From Acidobacteriota bacterium (GTDB lineage: Bacteria; Acidobacteriota; Aminicenantia; Aminicenantales; Saccharicenantaceae): a stretch of 64,000 bases of DNA. How positions within the stretch are numbered: position 1 is the first letter of the stretch; every line of letters starts with the position of its first letter. A program made the position numbers and the translations under genes. This document shows positions 34,689 through 43,202 of the stretch, one piece after another. The stretch covers positions 512,567-576,566 of the forward strand of contig JBDKSB010000001.1 in NCBI GenBank assembly GCA_039683095.1, read 5' to 3'. The notes beneath the pieces are model-generated. The model saw nothing but the letters and a program-made list of their open reading frames with translations, did not search any database and had not been told where the DNA came from.

Positions 34689-35609
34689 TCATTCCACGAA
34701 GATCAGAACCAGGATGATGGCGTTCGTGACGAGGTCCGGACGCGTGCCCTGGGCGATGCCGATCCCGACGCGCCTGGCCCGGGCTCTCTTGGTGTCGGGG
34801 CCGAGCTCCTTGACCGCCTCCTCGAGAGAGCCGACGGCCAGGAAGGTGGCGGCGGCCGACCGGATCTTCGGCCTGGTTTTCTCCAGCCGACGCCTCAACC
34901 CGTCCATCACGCCGCTCCGGGAAAGGCCGGGATCCTTCAGGAACTCGAGGGCCGTCCCGAGGGCCATGCCCGTCAGCGCGGCGTCCTCCTCGAGCGCCGC
35001 GAGGCCGGCCTCCCGGCGGAGCCCGTTGAGATCGAGCAGGAGGAGGGTTTTTGCCTCGGGGCCGAGCGCGGGGATGCGCCGGATGAAGAGCTCGGTGACG
35101 AAGTAGGCCTCCCGGTCCCCCTCCTTTTTCGACGCGACGCCGATCCCGACGTGGGTCGCTTCCGGGTGGAGGATGGCGCCGCGGTGGCCGGGGCTATTCA
35201 TCATGTCCCGGTGGATCTCGTCTGGGGAGTAGCCCTTGGCGACGTTCTCCGCGGCCAGGAGGGCCTTGACCCCGGCCGCGCGCAGCCGTTCTTCGGAGCC
35301 ACCCTTCCTCGGCGAGAGGTGGCCGACAAAATCGTTGTCGCGCATGTCCTCGCTGTGCCGCAGGGCGATCGCGCCGAGCTCGGCGTCGAGCGTCAAGGCG
35401 TCCAGGCCGGCCCGGGCCCGGTCCCCGTTGATAAGATCGAAGAGACGCTGCTGCATCTGACCCGGCCGCGGGGAGGCCCCCGGGGCTTCGTTGATGCGCG
35501 CCTGGGGCCGGCCCGGCGGGGCGGCCGCGGCGGCCGGCGGCGTCAGGAGCGCGAGGCCGAACAGGCCGGCGGCAGCGGCGGCTGCGAGACGGCGGCCGGC
35601 CGGCGGCAT
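34689..35609 (-). CDS. Secreted CAP (SCP/PR1) domain protein with a degenerate second module
   Basis: 306 residues with a signal peptide (1-30). The first CAP domain is intact: LINGDRARAGLDALTLDAEL, RHSEDMRDNDFVGHLSPR, NVAKGYSPDEIHRDMMNSPGHRGAILHPEATHVGIGV, with the paired His/Glu cavity residues. The second half repeats the N-terminal helix pattern (LLDLNGLRREAGLAALEEDAAL) and the final VGIGIAQG strand but lacks the His residues, so it looks like a decayed duplicate. Bacterial CAP proteins are extracytoplasmic and mostly of unknown function. Last gene of the minus-strand operon, 10 bp after VKOR-DsbA. Some barrel-like C-terminal hydrophobicity (NAIILVLIFVE) is noted. Confidence 0.8.
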   Translation of the reverse strand: MPPAGRRLAAAAAAGLFGLALLTPPAAAAAPPGRPQARINEAPGASPRPGQMQQRLFDLINGDRARAGLDALTLDAELGAIALRHSEDMRDNDFVGHLSPRKGGSEERLRAAGVKALLAAENVAKGYSPDEIHRDMMNSPGHRGAILHPEATHVGIGVASKKEGDREAYFVTELFIRRIPALGPEAKTLLLLDLNGLRREAGLAALEEDAALTGMALGTALEFLKDPGLSRSGVMDGLRRRLEKTRPKIRSAAATFLAVGSLEEAVKELGPDTKRARARRVGIGIAQGTRPDLVTNAIILVLIFVE

Positions 35610-35619
35610 GGCGGCGCCC

Positions 35620-36891
35620 CTATTTCTTCTTCCGCGACGGCTCGACCCAGTTCTCGATGAACTTCTTCGCGCCGCCCTGGCGCTCGTCGATCAGGGCCTG
35701 GAAGATGGCCTTGAGATGGTCGTAGGGGAGCGTCCCGATGATCATCCGGTTGTTGATGATCATGGTCGGCGTCGAGCGGATGCCGTGCGCGAACTTGTCC
35801 GAGGTCTTCTCGTACTCGGCCCCGGTCTCGATGATCTTCTTGACGAGATCGCGCAGGGCCGGGTCGCCGGCCGCGTTCTCCGTGCCGTACTTCTTGGCCA
35901 GCGCCGCCCGCCAGGCCGGGTCCTTGCGCTGGGCGAAGTTGGCCCAGAGCTCGTCATGGATCTCCGGGAAGCGGGCCGGGTTGCCGGCGGCAAGATAGGT
36001 CAGCTCGCACGCTCCGGGATGGAGGTTGGCCTTTTCCGGAACGACCGTGTTGCAGGCGCCGTCGAGCGGGAAGAACTGGATGGCCACGTTGATCTGGCCG
36101 GCGAACTCCTTCTTGAGCTTGTCCAGCTGCTGGCTCAGGTAGTGGCAGTCGGGGCACATGAAATCCGTGTATTCGACGATCTGGATGGCGGCGTCCTCGA
36201 ACTTCTCGGTCGACTTCACCGACCAGTAGGGCGAAAGGAACGAGGGCGGGGCGACCTTGGGCAGCTCGAAGTACTGCTTGACGATGTTGACGGCCGTGCC
36301 CGACTGGGCGTCCTTGCGGGCGTTGTGGTACAGGATCATGCCGTAGGCGCCGGCCGCGGCGGCCAGGGCGAAGACGAAGATGAGCTTGATCGACGGCCGG
36401 GCCCAGCGCCGGATGAGGCTCCCGGCCTCGTGGTCGATGCCGTAGACGGCGAAGAGGATGAAGTTGAAGATCGAGAAAACGTAGAAGCCCGAGCAGAGCA
36501 GGCAGAGGCTGCCGAGGTGGAGGACCGAATAGAGGAAGAGCGTGATGACCCCGGCGACGTTCAGGAGCGAGAGCGACTTGTTGGTCCGTTCGAAGGCCTC
36601 GGACGGGAAGACCGTGCCGAGCACGATGAGCAGGCCCATGAACAGGCCGAAGAAGCCGAGCGGCACGCCCATGATCTGGGAGATCTCCGAGAAGGCCGAG
36701 CTGTCGCAGTTGAAGAAGGCGCTGACGTCGCAGAACGAGCCGGTGAAGATGGTCTTGGGATAGTTGGCCTTGAAGAAGTGGTCGATGGTCAGGACCGAGG
36801 CGGCGACCATGCCCGACCCGGCCAGGAAGCTCAGGAAGCGGCGCGGGCGGTAGCCGTCGAGGGTCAACGTTCGGCCGGGCGAGGTGCTCAT
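35620..36891 (-). CDS. VKOR-DsbA fusion protein (disulfide-bond formation)
   Basis: 423 residues. The N-terminal VKOR domain has five membrane helices with loop cysteines Cys54 and Cys62 (SFCDVSAFFNCDSSAF) and active-site pair Cys130/Cys133 (SLCLLCSGF). A periplasmic DsbA-like thioredoxin domain starts near residue 225, with the CPDC active site at 246-249 and cis-proline loop RSTPTMIINN. The fusion would oxidise substrate cysteines and pass electrons to quinone in one polypeptide. Neighbouring secreted peptidases and the CAP protein could be clients. It lies 24 bp after the poly(A) polymerase gene. Confidence 0.92.
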   Translation of the reverse strand: MSTSPGRTLTLDGYRPRRFLSFLAGSGMVAASVLTIDHFFKANYPKTIFTGSFCDVSAFFNCDSSAFSEISQIMGVPLGFFGLFMGLLIVLGTVFPSEAFERTNKSLSLLNVAGVITLFLYSVLHLGSLCLLCSGFYVFSIFNFILFAVYGIDHEAGSLIRRWARPSIKLIFVFALAAAAGAYGMILYHNARKDAQSGTAVNIVKQYFELPKVAPPSFLSPYWSVKSTEKFEDAAIQIVEYTDFMCPDCHYLSQQLDKLKKEFAGQINVAIQFFPLDGACNTVVPEKANLHPGACELTYLAAGNPARFPEIHDELWANFAQRKDPAWRAALAKKYGTENAAGDPALRDLVKKIIETGAEYEKTSDKFAHGIRSTPTMIINNRMIIGTLPYDHLKAIFQALIDERQGGAKKFIENWVEPSRKKK

Positions 36892-36915
36892 GGACGTGCT
36901 CCTTGATCAGGGATG

Positions 36916-38409
36916 TCAATCCGCCGGGGGAGGGGGCGGAACGGTTTTCTTTTTCCGGCGGTGCCGGTGGGGCCGAGATCTCGGCCGCGTGCCGAACCGG
37001 TCCCGGTAGATGACCGAAAAGGGGTCGTCGCAGGATCCGAAGGTGCCCTCGACGAGGAGGGAGGCGATCCGCGATGCTTCGGGATAGTGGGGCCGTTCCT
37101 TGAGCGCCCAGCGCATCTTGCCGTCGGCCAGGGCCCGGAGCATGTGATCGACGATGACCAGGGTGTGAACGGTCTCGAGGAGCAGGGTCTTCGGCACGGT
37201 GGCCGTCGCATGGGCGCCCCGGAAGGCATCGTAGAGGACCTTGGGCTTGTCGCCGCGGATGGCCGCGAGCAGGGGCTCGGCCCAGGGCCAGAGGAGGAGC
37301 CCGTAGGCCACCTCGGGCGGCGGCGCGCCGCCGGCCTGGATGGAGGCGTCGAGGGCGCCGAGGAGGAAGGTCAGGCGCTCGAAGGCATTGTCGGAGGCCT
37401 GATAGATCTCCCCGACGTTGCCGAGGAAGCGGGGCAGCAGGCCGTAGGTGCGGCAGGCCTGGAAGAACGGCCTGGCGCTGCCTGACTTCATGTCCTTGTT
37501 GAGCTCCTCGAAGATGCGGGCCCCGGAGCAGGCGTCGAGGCGGCGGATGTGGCGGGGAATGGCCTCCGCCGTCTTTTCCTCGATGCCGAACCCGAGGCGC
37601 GAAGCATGGCGGAGGACGCGCCAGATCCGGACGGGGTCCTCGACGTAGCTCGTGTCCGGATCGCCGATGATGCGGATGCGGCCGGCCCGCAGATCCTCCA
37701 GCCCGCCGACATAGTCGATGACCGAGTACGTGGCGATGTCGTAGAAGAGGGCGTTGACGGTCAGGTCGCGGCGGAAGGCATCCTCGCGCGGCGTGCCGTA
37801 GGCGATGGGCTTGAGCGGCAGGCGGCCGCGCCGCGGACCTGCCGCGGCGGCGTCCGGGATGTCCGGGCCTTCGGCCGGCGCCGGGGCTCCGGCATCGCCC
37901 GGGCCGGGCTCTGCGGGTCCGGCCTCCTCGGGCTCTTCCATGGCCGGCGCGGCGATCCCCTCGGCCGTCCCTTCCGTCTCGCCGGCCGCTTTGCCGGCGC
38001 GCGCCGCCTCCTCCTCGCGCTCGGCGGCCAGCTCTTCCTCGTCGGGCTTGCGCCGGAAGGTAGATACCTCGATGACCTTGCCGCCCTGGAAGCGGACGTG
38101 CGCCAGCCGGAAGCGGCGGCCGATGAGGAAGGCGTTGCGGAAGAGCTTCTTGATCTGGTTGGGGTGGGCGTTGGTGCCGACGTCGAAATCGGCCGGCTTG
38201 CGGCCGAGCATCAGGTCCCGGACCGCCCCGCCGACGAGGTAGGCCGTGAAGCCGTGGTTGCTCAGGCGATAGAGGACCTTGAGACAGTCGGGGTCGATGT
38301 CGCGGCGCGAGATGCTGTGCCTGGACCGGTCCAGGATGACCGGCGCCTCCAGTTCCGTCTCGGGCGGGGCCGCGTCGGGCTCTGCCCCGAATTCAGGATC
38401 ATCTGTCAT
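36916..38409 (-). CDS. Poly(A) polymerase / CCA-adding enzyme family (PcnB-like) with a long insert
   Basis: 497 residues. The nucleotidyltransferase core is intact: LVGGAVRDLMLGRKPADFDVGTN with metal ligands Asp74/Asp76, the third acid Glu114 in VIEVSTFRR, RRDLTVNALFYD (213-224), and IRIIGDPDTSYVEDPVRIWRVLRHASRLGF. The basic C-terminus (RPRSRPHRHRRKKK) suits RNA binding as in PcnB. Between residues about 122 and 203 there is an Ala/Glu/Pro-rich insert of some 80 residues, placed inside the catalytic domain between the third acid and the RRDLT motif. In bacteria with one copy this enzyme can be the CCA-adding enzyme; which one cannot be told by eye. The tRNA-Val here encodes its CCA. Confidence 0.85.
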   Translation of the reverse strand: MTDDPEFGAEPDAAPPETELEAPVILDRSRHSISRRDIDPDCLKVLYRLSNHGFTAYLVGGAVRDLMLGRKPADFDVGTNAHPNQIKKLFRNAFLIGRRFRLAHVRFQGGKVIEVSTFRRKPDEEELAAEREEEAARAGKAAGETEGTAEGIAAPAMEEPEEAGPAEPGPGDAGAPAPAEGPDIPDAAAAGPRRGRLPLKPIAYGTPREDAFRRDLTVNALFYDIATYSVIDYVGGLEDLRAGRIRIIGDPDTSYVEDPVRIWRVLRHASRLGFGIEEKTAEAIPRHIRRLDACSGARIFEELNKDMKSGSARPFFQACRTYGLLPRFLGNVGEIYQASDNAFERLTFLLGALDASIQAGGAPPPEVAYGLLLWPWAEPLLAAIRGDKPKVLYDAFRGAHATATVPKTLLLETVHTLVIVDHMLRALADGKMRWALKERPHYPEASRIASLLVEGTFGSCDDPFSVIYRDRFGTRPRSRPHRHRRKKKTVPPPPPAD

Positions 38410-38523
38410 GGGTTCTCGAGATCATAAGATACCAGTTTATCGATTTCGGCGCCAAAAACAACCGTTTTCGGCGCGGCTCCCTGAGCGGCCCTCCCCGCCG
38501 GGGACGGCCCCGCCGGCCCGGCC

Positions 38524-41160
38524 CTATTGGCCTTTGGCCTTGTCGACGGCCTGGAAGACCCGCAGGAAATTGCCGCCGAGGATCTTGCGGATGTCGGCCG
38601 GCTTGTAGCCCCGGCGGACGAGCTCCTTGGTGATGTTGGGCAGCAGGCCGATGTTCTCGAGCCCGGCCGGCGTGTCGGTCGTCCCGTCGTAATCCGAGCC
38701 GAGGCCGACATGGTCGCAATCGCCCGTGACCTGGACGACGTGGTCGATGTGATCGACGACCGTGCCCACGTCGACGCGCGGCCGGGCCTTCAGGGACTCC
38801 GGCATGCCCGCGAGGGCGCTGTTCAGGAACTCGGGCAGCGCCGTGATGCCGATGACGCCGTTCTTCTCGGCCAGTGCCTTGAGCATCTCGTCGCTCAGGT
38901 TCCGATGATGGGGCGAGAGGGCCCGGCAGGCGGAATGGGAGGCGATGACAGGCGCCTTCGACAGGCGCAGGACGTCCCAGAAGGTCTCGTCGCCGGCGTG
39001 CGAGACGTCGACGATCAAGCCCAGCCTGTTCATCTCGGCCACGACCTTCTCGCCGAACTCGGTCAGGCCGCCATGGACGGGCTTGGGGTCGCCCGAGGCG
39101 TCGGCCCAGTCGGTGGCGGTCCAGTGGGTCAGGGTCATCAGCCGGACGCCGGCCCGGAAGAACTCGCGCAGCAGGACCAGGTCGTTCTCGATGGCGTAGC
39201 CGCCCTCGATGCCGATCAAAACGCCGGTCTTCTCGTTCCGGACGGCGTTCACGTCCTGGGGAGCGAGGACCAGGGCCAGCTTGTCCGGGTTCTTGCCGAC
39301 GAGCTCGTGGACCGCCTCGATCTGGGCGAAGACCCCGCGGGAGGACTGGAGCTTCTCCGCCTCGTTCCGGGGCGGAGGGGCGAAGCAGGCGAAGACCTCG
39401 AGGTCGACGCCGCCTCGTTCGAGCTTGGGGATGTCGATGTGCCCCTTGGGCAGGTCCCTGGCCAGGTCCTCGCCGGCCATGGCCCGGGCGATGGTATCGC
39501 AGTGCATGTCGACGACCAGGGCGTCGCGGTGGAGGAACATCGTCCGGTGGACGGGGTCGAGCAGGTTGTCGCGGCACGAGGCCAGATAGCGGAGGATATC
39601 GACGTGGTACTGGGCGGCCTCGCGCAGCCGCTCGGGTTCGATAAGGGCCGGCCCGTCGCCGGGCCGGTGGTATTCGGGATGCTCGTCGTCGAGCTTCCCT
39701 GTCAGGGCCTCGCCGCTGCGGAGGCTGACGGCCGGCACGTTCTTGCTCCAGAACGAGGTGTGGTCTGAGCCGCGGTAGTTGGGCCGGGGCTTGAGGCGCT
39801 TGATCGTCTCCGCGTCGAGCCCCTTCTTGGCGATCCCGTAGAGCTCGGCGAACTCGGTCATGCCGCCGACGAGAAGGTCGCTGTCGCCGCTTCCGACCAT
39901 GTCGATGTTCATGTACAGGATGGTCCTGTCGAGCGGGATGACGGGATGCTCGGTGTAGTAGCGCGAGCCCTGGAGGCCGAGCTCCTCGCCGGCCCAGGCG
40001 CCGAAGACGATGGTCCGGGCGGGCTTGAAGCCTGCGGCATGGAGGGTTCGGGCGGTTTCCAGGACGGTCGCGGCCGAGGTGGCGTTGTCGTCGGCCCCGG
40101 GGTAGATCCAGCCGTCGATGCCGACGCCAAGATGGTCGAGGTGGCCGCCGATGACCAGGGCCTCGCCCTTGAGCCTGGGATCCGTGCCCCGCAGAACGCC
40201 GACGACGTTCGGGGCCGTGCGCTCGCCGGAGACGAAGTGCGCCTCCATCTCGGCCTCGACCTCGAGCCACTTGGGGAACGGCTTCTTGAGCCGGAGGGTC
40301 TTGCTGACGAGGTCGCGCCAGCTGCCGCCGGCAAGATAGAAGGCGTCGTCGAGGAAATCGCGACCGGCGCGCAGGACCACGAATCCGTCCGGGGCGGCGC
40401 CCGGAGCGAGGAACCCCGGCTGCGGCCTGGGGCCGGAGGGCGGGCCCGGCTGGCGCGGCTCGCCCGGCGCGCTCAGGTCCATCTCGATCAGGCCGACGGC
40501 GCCCTTCTCGGCCGCCGTCTTGACCTTCCGGGCGAAGGTCCAGGCGGACCTGGCCGTGTCGCCCAGGGAGTCGGGCAGGCCGGGCATGACCACGATTATC
40601 CGGCCCTTCGGTTCGAGCCCGGCATAATCGTCCCAGCCGTCATTCGCCGAGGCGACGCCGTAGCCGGCGAAGGCCAGCCGGCCGCGGACCAGGCCCGAGC
40701 CCGTGCCGTTGACAGGGACGAAGTCGCGGGCGCGCCCCGCGAAATAAGCGCGATGAGAGGGGGCGACGATCTCGAGGCGGGTGGGCGGCTCGAAATCCGT
40801 CCAGGGCTTGAACGGGACCTCCTGGAACCAGGTGCCGTTCTCTCCGCCCGGCTCGAGGCCGGCCTTTTTCATTTCGGCAGCCACGTATTCGGCGGCCCGT
40901 CGATATTCGGGCCGGCCGGCCTTCCGGCCCCTGAGATCGTCGGAGGCGAGGAAGGCGACATCGGCGAAGGCCCTGGCGCCGTCGGCGGCCGGCCGGAGGG
41001 CGGCCTTTCGGGGGGCGGCGCTGGCGCCGGTCAGGGCCGCGGACGGCGGCAGCGCGAGATAACCGGTCAGGGCGGCCAGCGAGACGATCAGGACGAACTT
41101 GAGCATGGAGGGACGGCCGGCGCGGCCGGCGCGCGCGGCGCGAACGGAATCTCGGGTCAT
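38524..41160 (-). CDS. Two-enzyme fusion: M28 aminopeptidase and M19 dipeptidase
   Basis: 878 residues with a signal anchor (about 19-37). Residues about 60-540 form an M28 peptidase with a PA insert and all zinc ligands: IGGHLDHLGVG, PGADDNATS, WAGEELGLQGS, NIDMVGSG and GSDHTSFW. Residues about 560-878 form a membrane-dipeptidase-like M19 domain with VDMHCDT, GIEGGYAIEND, VDVSHAGDETF, ASHSACRALSPHHRN and GLGSDYDGT, again with a full metal set. Together they could trim peptides to dipeptides and then split those in the periplasm. I see no stop or frameshift between the parts. ATG 41160 has AAAGGA upstream and follows the pseudouridine synthase by 19 bp. Confidence 0.9.
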   Translation of the reverse strand: MTRDSVRAARAGRAGRPSMLKFVLIVSLAALTGYLALPPSAALTGASAAPRKAALRPAADGARAFADVAFLASDDLRGRKAGRPEYRRAAEYVAAEMKKAGLEPGGENGTWFQEVPFKPWTDFEPPTRLEIVAPSHRAYFAGRARDFVPVNGTGSGLVRGRLAFAGYGVASANDGWDDYAGLEPKGRIIVVMPGLPDSLGDTARSAWTFARKVKTAAEKGAVGLIEMDLSAPGEPRQPGPPSGPRPQPGFLAPGAAPDGFVVLRAGRDFLDDAFYLAGGSWRDLVSKTLRLKKPFPKWLEVEAEMEAHFVSGERTAPNVVGVLRGTDPRLKGEALVIGGHLDHLGVGIDGWIYPGADDNATSAATVLETARTLHAAGFKPARTIVFGAWAGEELGLQGSRYYTEHPVIPLDRTILYMNIDMVGSGDSDLLVGGMTEFAELYGIAKKGLDAETIKRLKPRPNYRGSDHTSFWSKNVPAVSLRSGEALTGKLDDEHPEYHRPGDGPALIEPERLREAAQYHVDILRYLASCRDNLLDPVHRTMFLHRDALVVDMHCDTIARAMAGEDLARDLPKGHIDIPKLERGGVDLEVFACFAPPPRNEAEKLQSSRGVFAQIEAVHELVGKNPDKLALVLAPQDVNAVRNEKTGVLIGIEGGYAIENDLVLLREFFRAGVRLMTLTHWTATDWADASGDPKPVHGGLTEFGEKVVAEMNRLGLIVDVSHAGDETFWDVLRLSKAPVIASHSACRALSPHHRNLSDEMLKALAEKNGVIGITALPEFLNSALAGMPESLKARPRVDVGTVVDHIDHVVQVTGDCDHVGLGSDYDGTTDTPAGLENIGLLPNITKELVRRGYKPADIRKILGGNFLRVFQAVDKAKGQ

Positions 41161-41179
41161 GGTCAGTTCCTTTGCGGGC

Positions 41180-41896
41180 TCACGCTTTTCTAGGCTTCTC
41201 TTCCTTCTTTCCAGGCGAGGCCCGGACGGCCGGGGGGCGCCGCAGGCCGGCGACGACCGCCTCGAAGGACGGGGGCGGGGGAGCTTCGACCGTCACCCGC
41301 TCGCCGGTCGGGAGGGCGAACTCGAGCGACAGGGCGTGCAGCATGAGCCGGGGGAAACGCTCCTGGCGGGCGCGTTCGCCGTAGCGGAGATCGCCGAGGA
41401 TGGGGTGGCCGGAGTGATAGAGGTGGACGCGGATCTGGTGCCGGCGGCCCGTCGACGGGGAGACGCGGAGGAGGGTCGCACCGTCGAGCCTCTCGGCCAC
41501 TTTCCAGCCGGTCGAGGACGGCTTGCCGCGCCTGGGATCGACGCCCATGCGGCCGGAGCCGAATTCTCGGAGCGGGGCGTTGACCTGGCCGCGGCTCCCG
41601 GCCACGGCGCCGTCGACGACGGCCAGGTAGGTTTTGCGGACCTCGCGGCGGTCGAACTCGCCGTTGAGGTGGCGGTGGGCCGCGGCGTTCTTGGCGAAAA
41701 CGATGATGCCCGAGGCGTCCCGGTCGAGCCGGTGGACGGGGAAGAGCCGGCCGGGAAAAACGTCCTTGAGCAGCCCGGGCAGGCCGCCGCGGCCCGCCTC
41801 GGCGATGGATACGACGCCCTCCGGCTTGTCGACCGCGAGATAATCGTCCGTTTCGTATAGGACCCGGGGGGCGGGTCCCGTCGCTGACCCGGTCAT
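41180..41896 (-). CDS. RluA-family pseudouridine synthase
   Basis: 238 residues from ATG 41896. The catalytic motif HRLDRDASGIIVFAKN contains the invariant Asp, and QIRVHLYHSGHPILGDLRYG and RLMLHALSLEF complete the family signature. It isomerises uridine in rRNA or tRNA; no S4 domain is present, so it resembles RluA/TruC/RsuA-type small members, and the target is unknown. Its ATG overlaps the stop of the TPR gene (ATGA), which indicates translational coupling. The basic tail PGKKEEKPRKA may bind RNA. Confidence 0.88.
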   Translation of the reverse strand: MTGSATGPAPRVLYETDDYLAVDKPEGVVSIAEAGRGGLPGLLKDVFPGRLFPVHRLDRDASGIIVFAKNAAAHRHLNGEFDRREVRKTYLAVVDGAVAGSRGQVNAPLREFGSGRMGVDPRRGKPSSTGWKVAERLDGATLLRVSPSTGRRHQIRVHLYHSGHPILGDLRYGERARQERFPRLMLHALSLEFALPTGERVTVEAPPPPSFEAVVAGLRRPPAVRASPGKKEEKPRKA

Positions 41897-42660
41897 TTTT
41901 TCTTGAAAGGCTTCCTTTCGAGTCGTTCGCGGGCCTGGGCCTGCTCCTCGGCCGTCTCGGGCAGGAGGTCGGGCAGGGGTTCCAGGGTCAGGATCGTCTC
42001 GAGGGTCTTGCGGGCGTCCTCGATCCGGTCGAGCGAGATGTAGGTATCGGCGAGGTAGAGAAGGTTGAGGCCGACGCGAGGGCCGTGTCCGACCGCCTTG
42101 AGGAGGTGCTCGAGGGACGTCTTCTCGCTGCCGCCGGCGATCCCGGGGACCTCGTGGAAGACGCGGCCGAGCACGCGGTCGGCGCCTCCGCGGTCGTAGG
42201 CCGGGTCGATCTCGAGGACGCGGCGCATCTCCGCCTTGATCGGCTTGACCAGGGCCAGGCTCTTGAAGACGCCCTTGGCCTCGCCGTAGACGCCGTAGCA
42301 GACACCCAGCCAGAAATGCCCGTCGGCCTTGTCCGAGCCGAGCTCGACGGCCTTCTTGGCGTGTTCGACGCCCTGCTGGAAGATCGTCTTCTTGGCGTCG
42401 TTGCCCGGGGTGTGATCGCCGATCCAATAAAGGACGCGGGCCAGCCGCCAGTTGGCCCCGTAGTCGTCATCCTTGGCGGCCAGGGCGGCCTCGTACTTGG
42501 ATCGGGCCTCCTTGGCCTTGGCCAGGTCGGCGCGCTGGGCGTAGAGCTCGTCGCCCTGCTGGACCAGGTTGCTCGGGGACGGGGTCTGGGCGCTGGCGGA
42601 GATAGCGGCCAGGACGGCCAGGAACAGGATGCCGAGAGCAGGTCTCTTGATCGATGTCAT
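41893..42660 (-). CDS. Periplasmic TPR protein, TatT-like
   Basis: 255 residues with a signal peptide (1-24, ...AAISASA). Helical repeats follow: LVQQGDELYAQRADLAKAKEARSKYEAAL, DDDYGANWRLARVLYWIGDH, GVEHAKKAVELGSDKADGHFWLGVCYGVYGEAKG, EHLLKAVGHGPRVGLNLLYLADTYISLDRIEDARKTLETIL. The arrangement resembles TRAP-transporter-associated TatT proteins, which bind ligands or partner proteins in the periplasm, though no TRAP gene is nearby. First gene of a six-gene minus-strand operon (to 34689). GAGGTGAC precedes the start. Confidence 0.75.
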   Translation of the reverse strand: MTSIKRPALGILFLAVLAAISASAQTPSPSNLVQQGDELYAQRADLAKAKEARSKYEAALAAKDDDYGANWRLARVLYWIGDHTPGNDAKKTIFQQGVEHAKKAVELGSDKADGHFWLGVCYGVYGEAKGVFKSLALVKPIKAEMRRVLEIDPAYDRGGADRVLGRVFHEVPGIAGGSEKTSLEHLLKAVGHGPRVGLNLLYLADTYISLDRIEDARKTLETILTLEPLPDLLPETAEEQAQARERLERKPFKKK

Positions 42661-42683
42661 GGCGTCACCTCGTTTTCGGAGGA

Positions 42684-42711
42684 TTTATAACACAATCGGC
42701 CGGCCCGGCAA
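42684..42711 (-). promoter_or_regulatory. Promoter of the TPR-to-CAP operon
   Basis: Minus strand TTGCCG (42711-42706), 16-bp spacer, TATAAA (42689-42684), about 24 bases before ATG 42660. Confidence 0.45.
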
Positions 42712-42807
42712 AGCGCCCCCGACAGGGCTTGGCCCGAGCGGAAAAGCGGCTGTCTGGATGTTCGACGAGGAGGACGGTCGTTTTCGGGATCGGAGGTCGC
42801 CGGCCGC

Positions 42808-43107
42808 TTATCCGCGATCGACGACCGCGATCTCATAGGACTCGCGGACGAGGCCGTGATGGAAGAGCCCCAGGAACTTCATGAGCTGGGTCTGGAAGAA
42901 GCGGTTCTCCTCTGTGGCCAGCATGTCGCCTTCGGTGTTCCAGAGGGTGACCGGCACGCATTCGCCGACCTTGCGGTCGACCAGGAAGTAGGAGCCGCGG
43001 TAGCCGGGCTGGCTGCGGCAGCCGGGGACGACCTCCTCGGAGAACAGCCGGGCGGCCTCGTCGATCCGCTCGGGCTTGACCTGCATCCGGATCATGCGCG
43101 CGTGCAT
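42808..43107 (-). CDS. Antibiotic-biosynthesis-monooxygenase-like (ABM) dimeric alpha/beta barrel protein
   Basis: 99 residues from ATG 43107 (GGGGAT upstream). ABM-like layout: strand MIRMQVKPERIDEAARLFSEEVVPGCRSQPGYRGSYFLVDRK, then VTLWNTEGDMLATEENRFFQTQLMKFLGLFHHG and YEIAVVD. Such small ferredoxin-like proteins dimerise; some degrade haem or oxidise quinols, and many have no known reaction. It may be cotranscribed with the membrane protein gene 95 bp upstream, behind the palindromic operator. Distance to the next operon is about 150 bp. Confidence 0.75.
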   Translation of the reverse strand: MHARMIRMQVKPERIDEAARLFSEEVVPGCRSQPGYRGSYFLVDRKVGECVPVTLWNTEGDMLATEENRFFQTQLMKFLGLFHHGLVRESYEIAVVDRG

Positions 43108-43202
43108 GGCGATCCCCTTTCCGTCAGGCGCGGTCCCTTCGCGGGGATATAGTAGGTCGTTCCCTGCCGGCGAGTCAAACGAAAGGGTCGCGCCGCCTCC
43201 GG

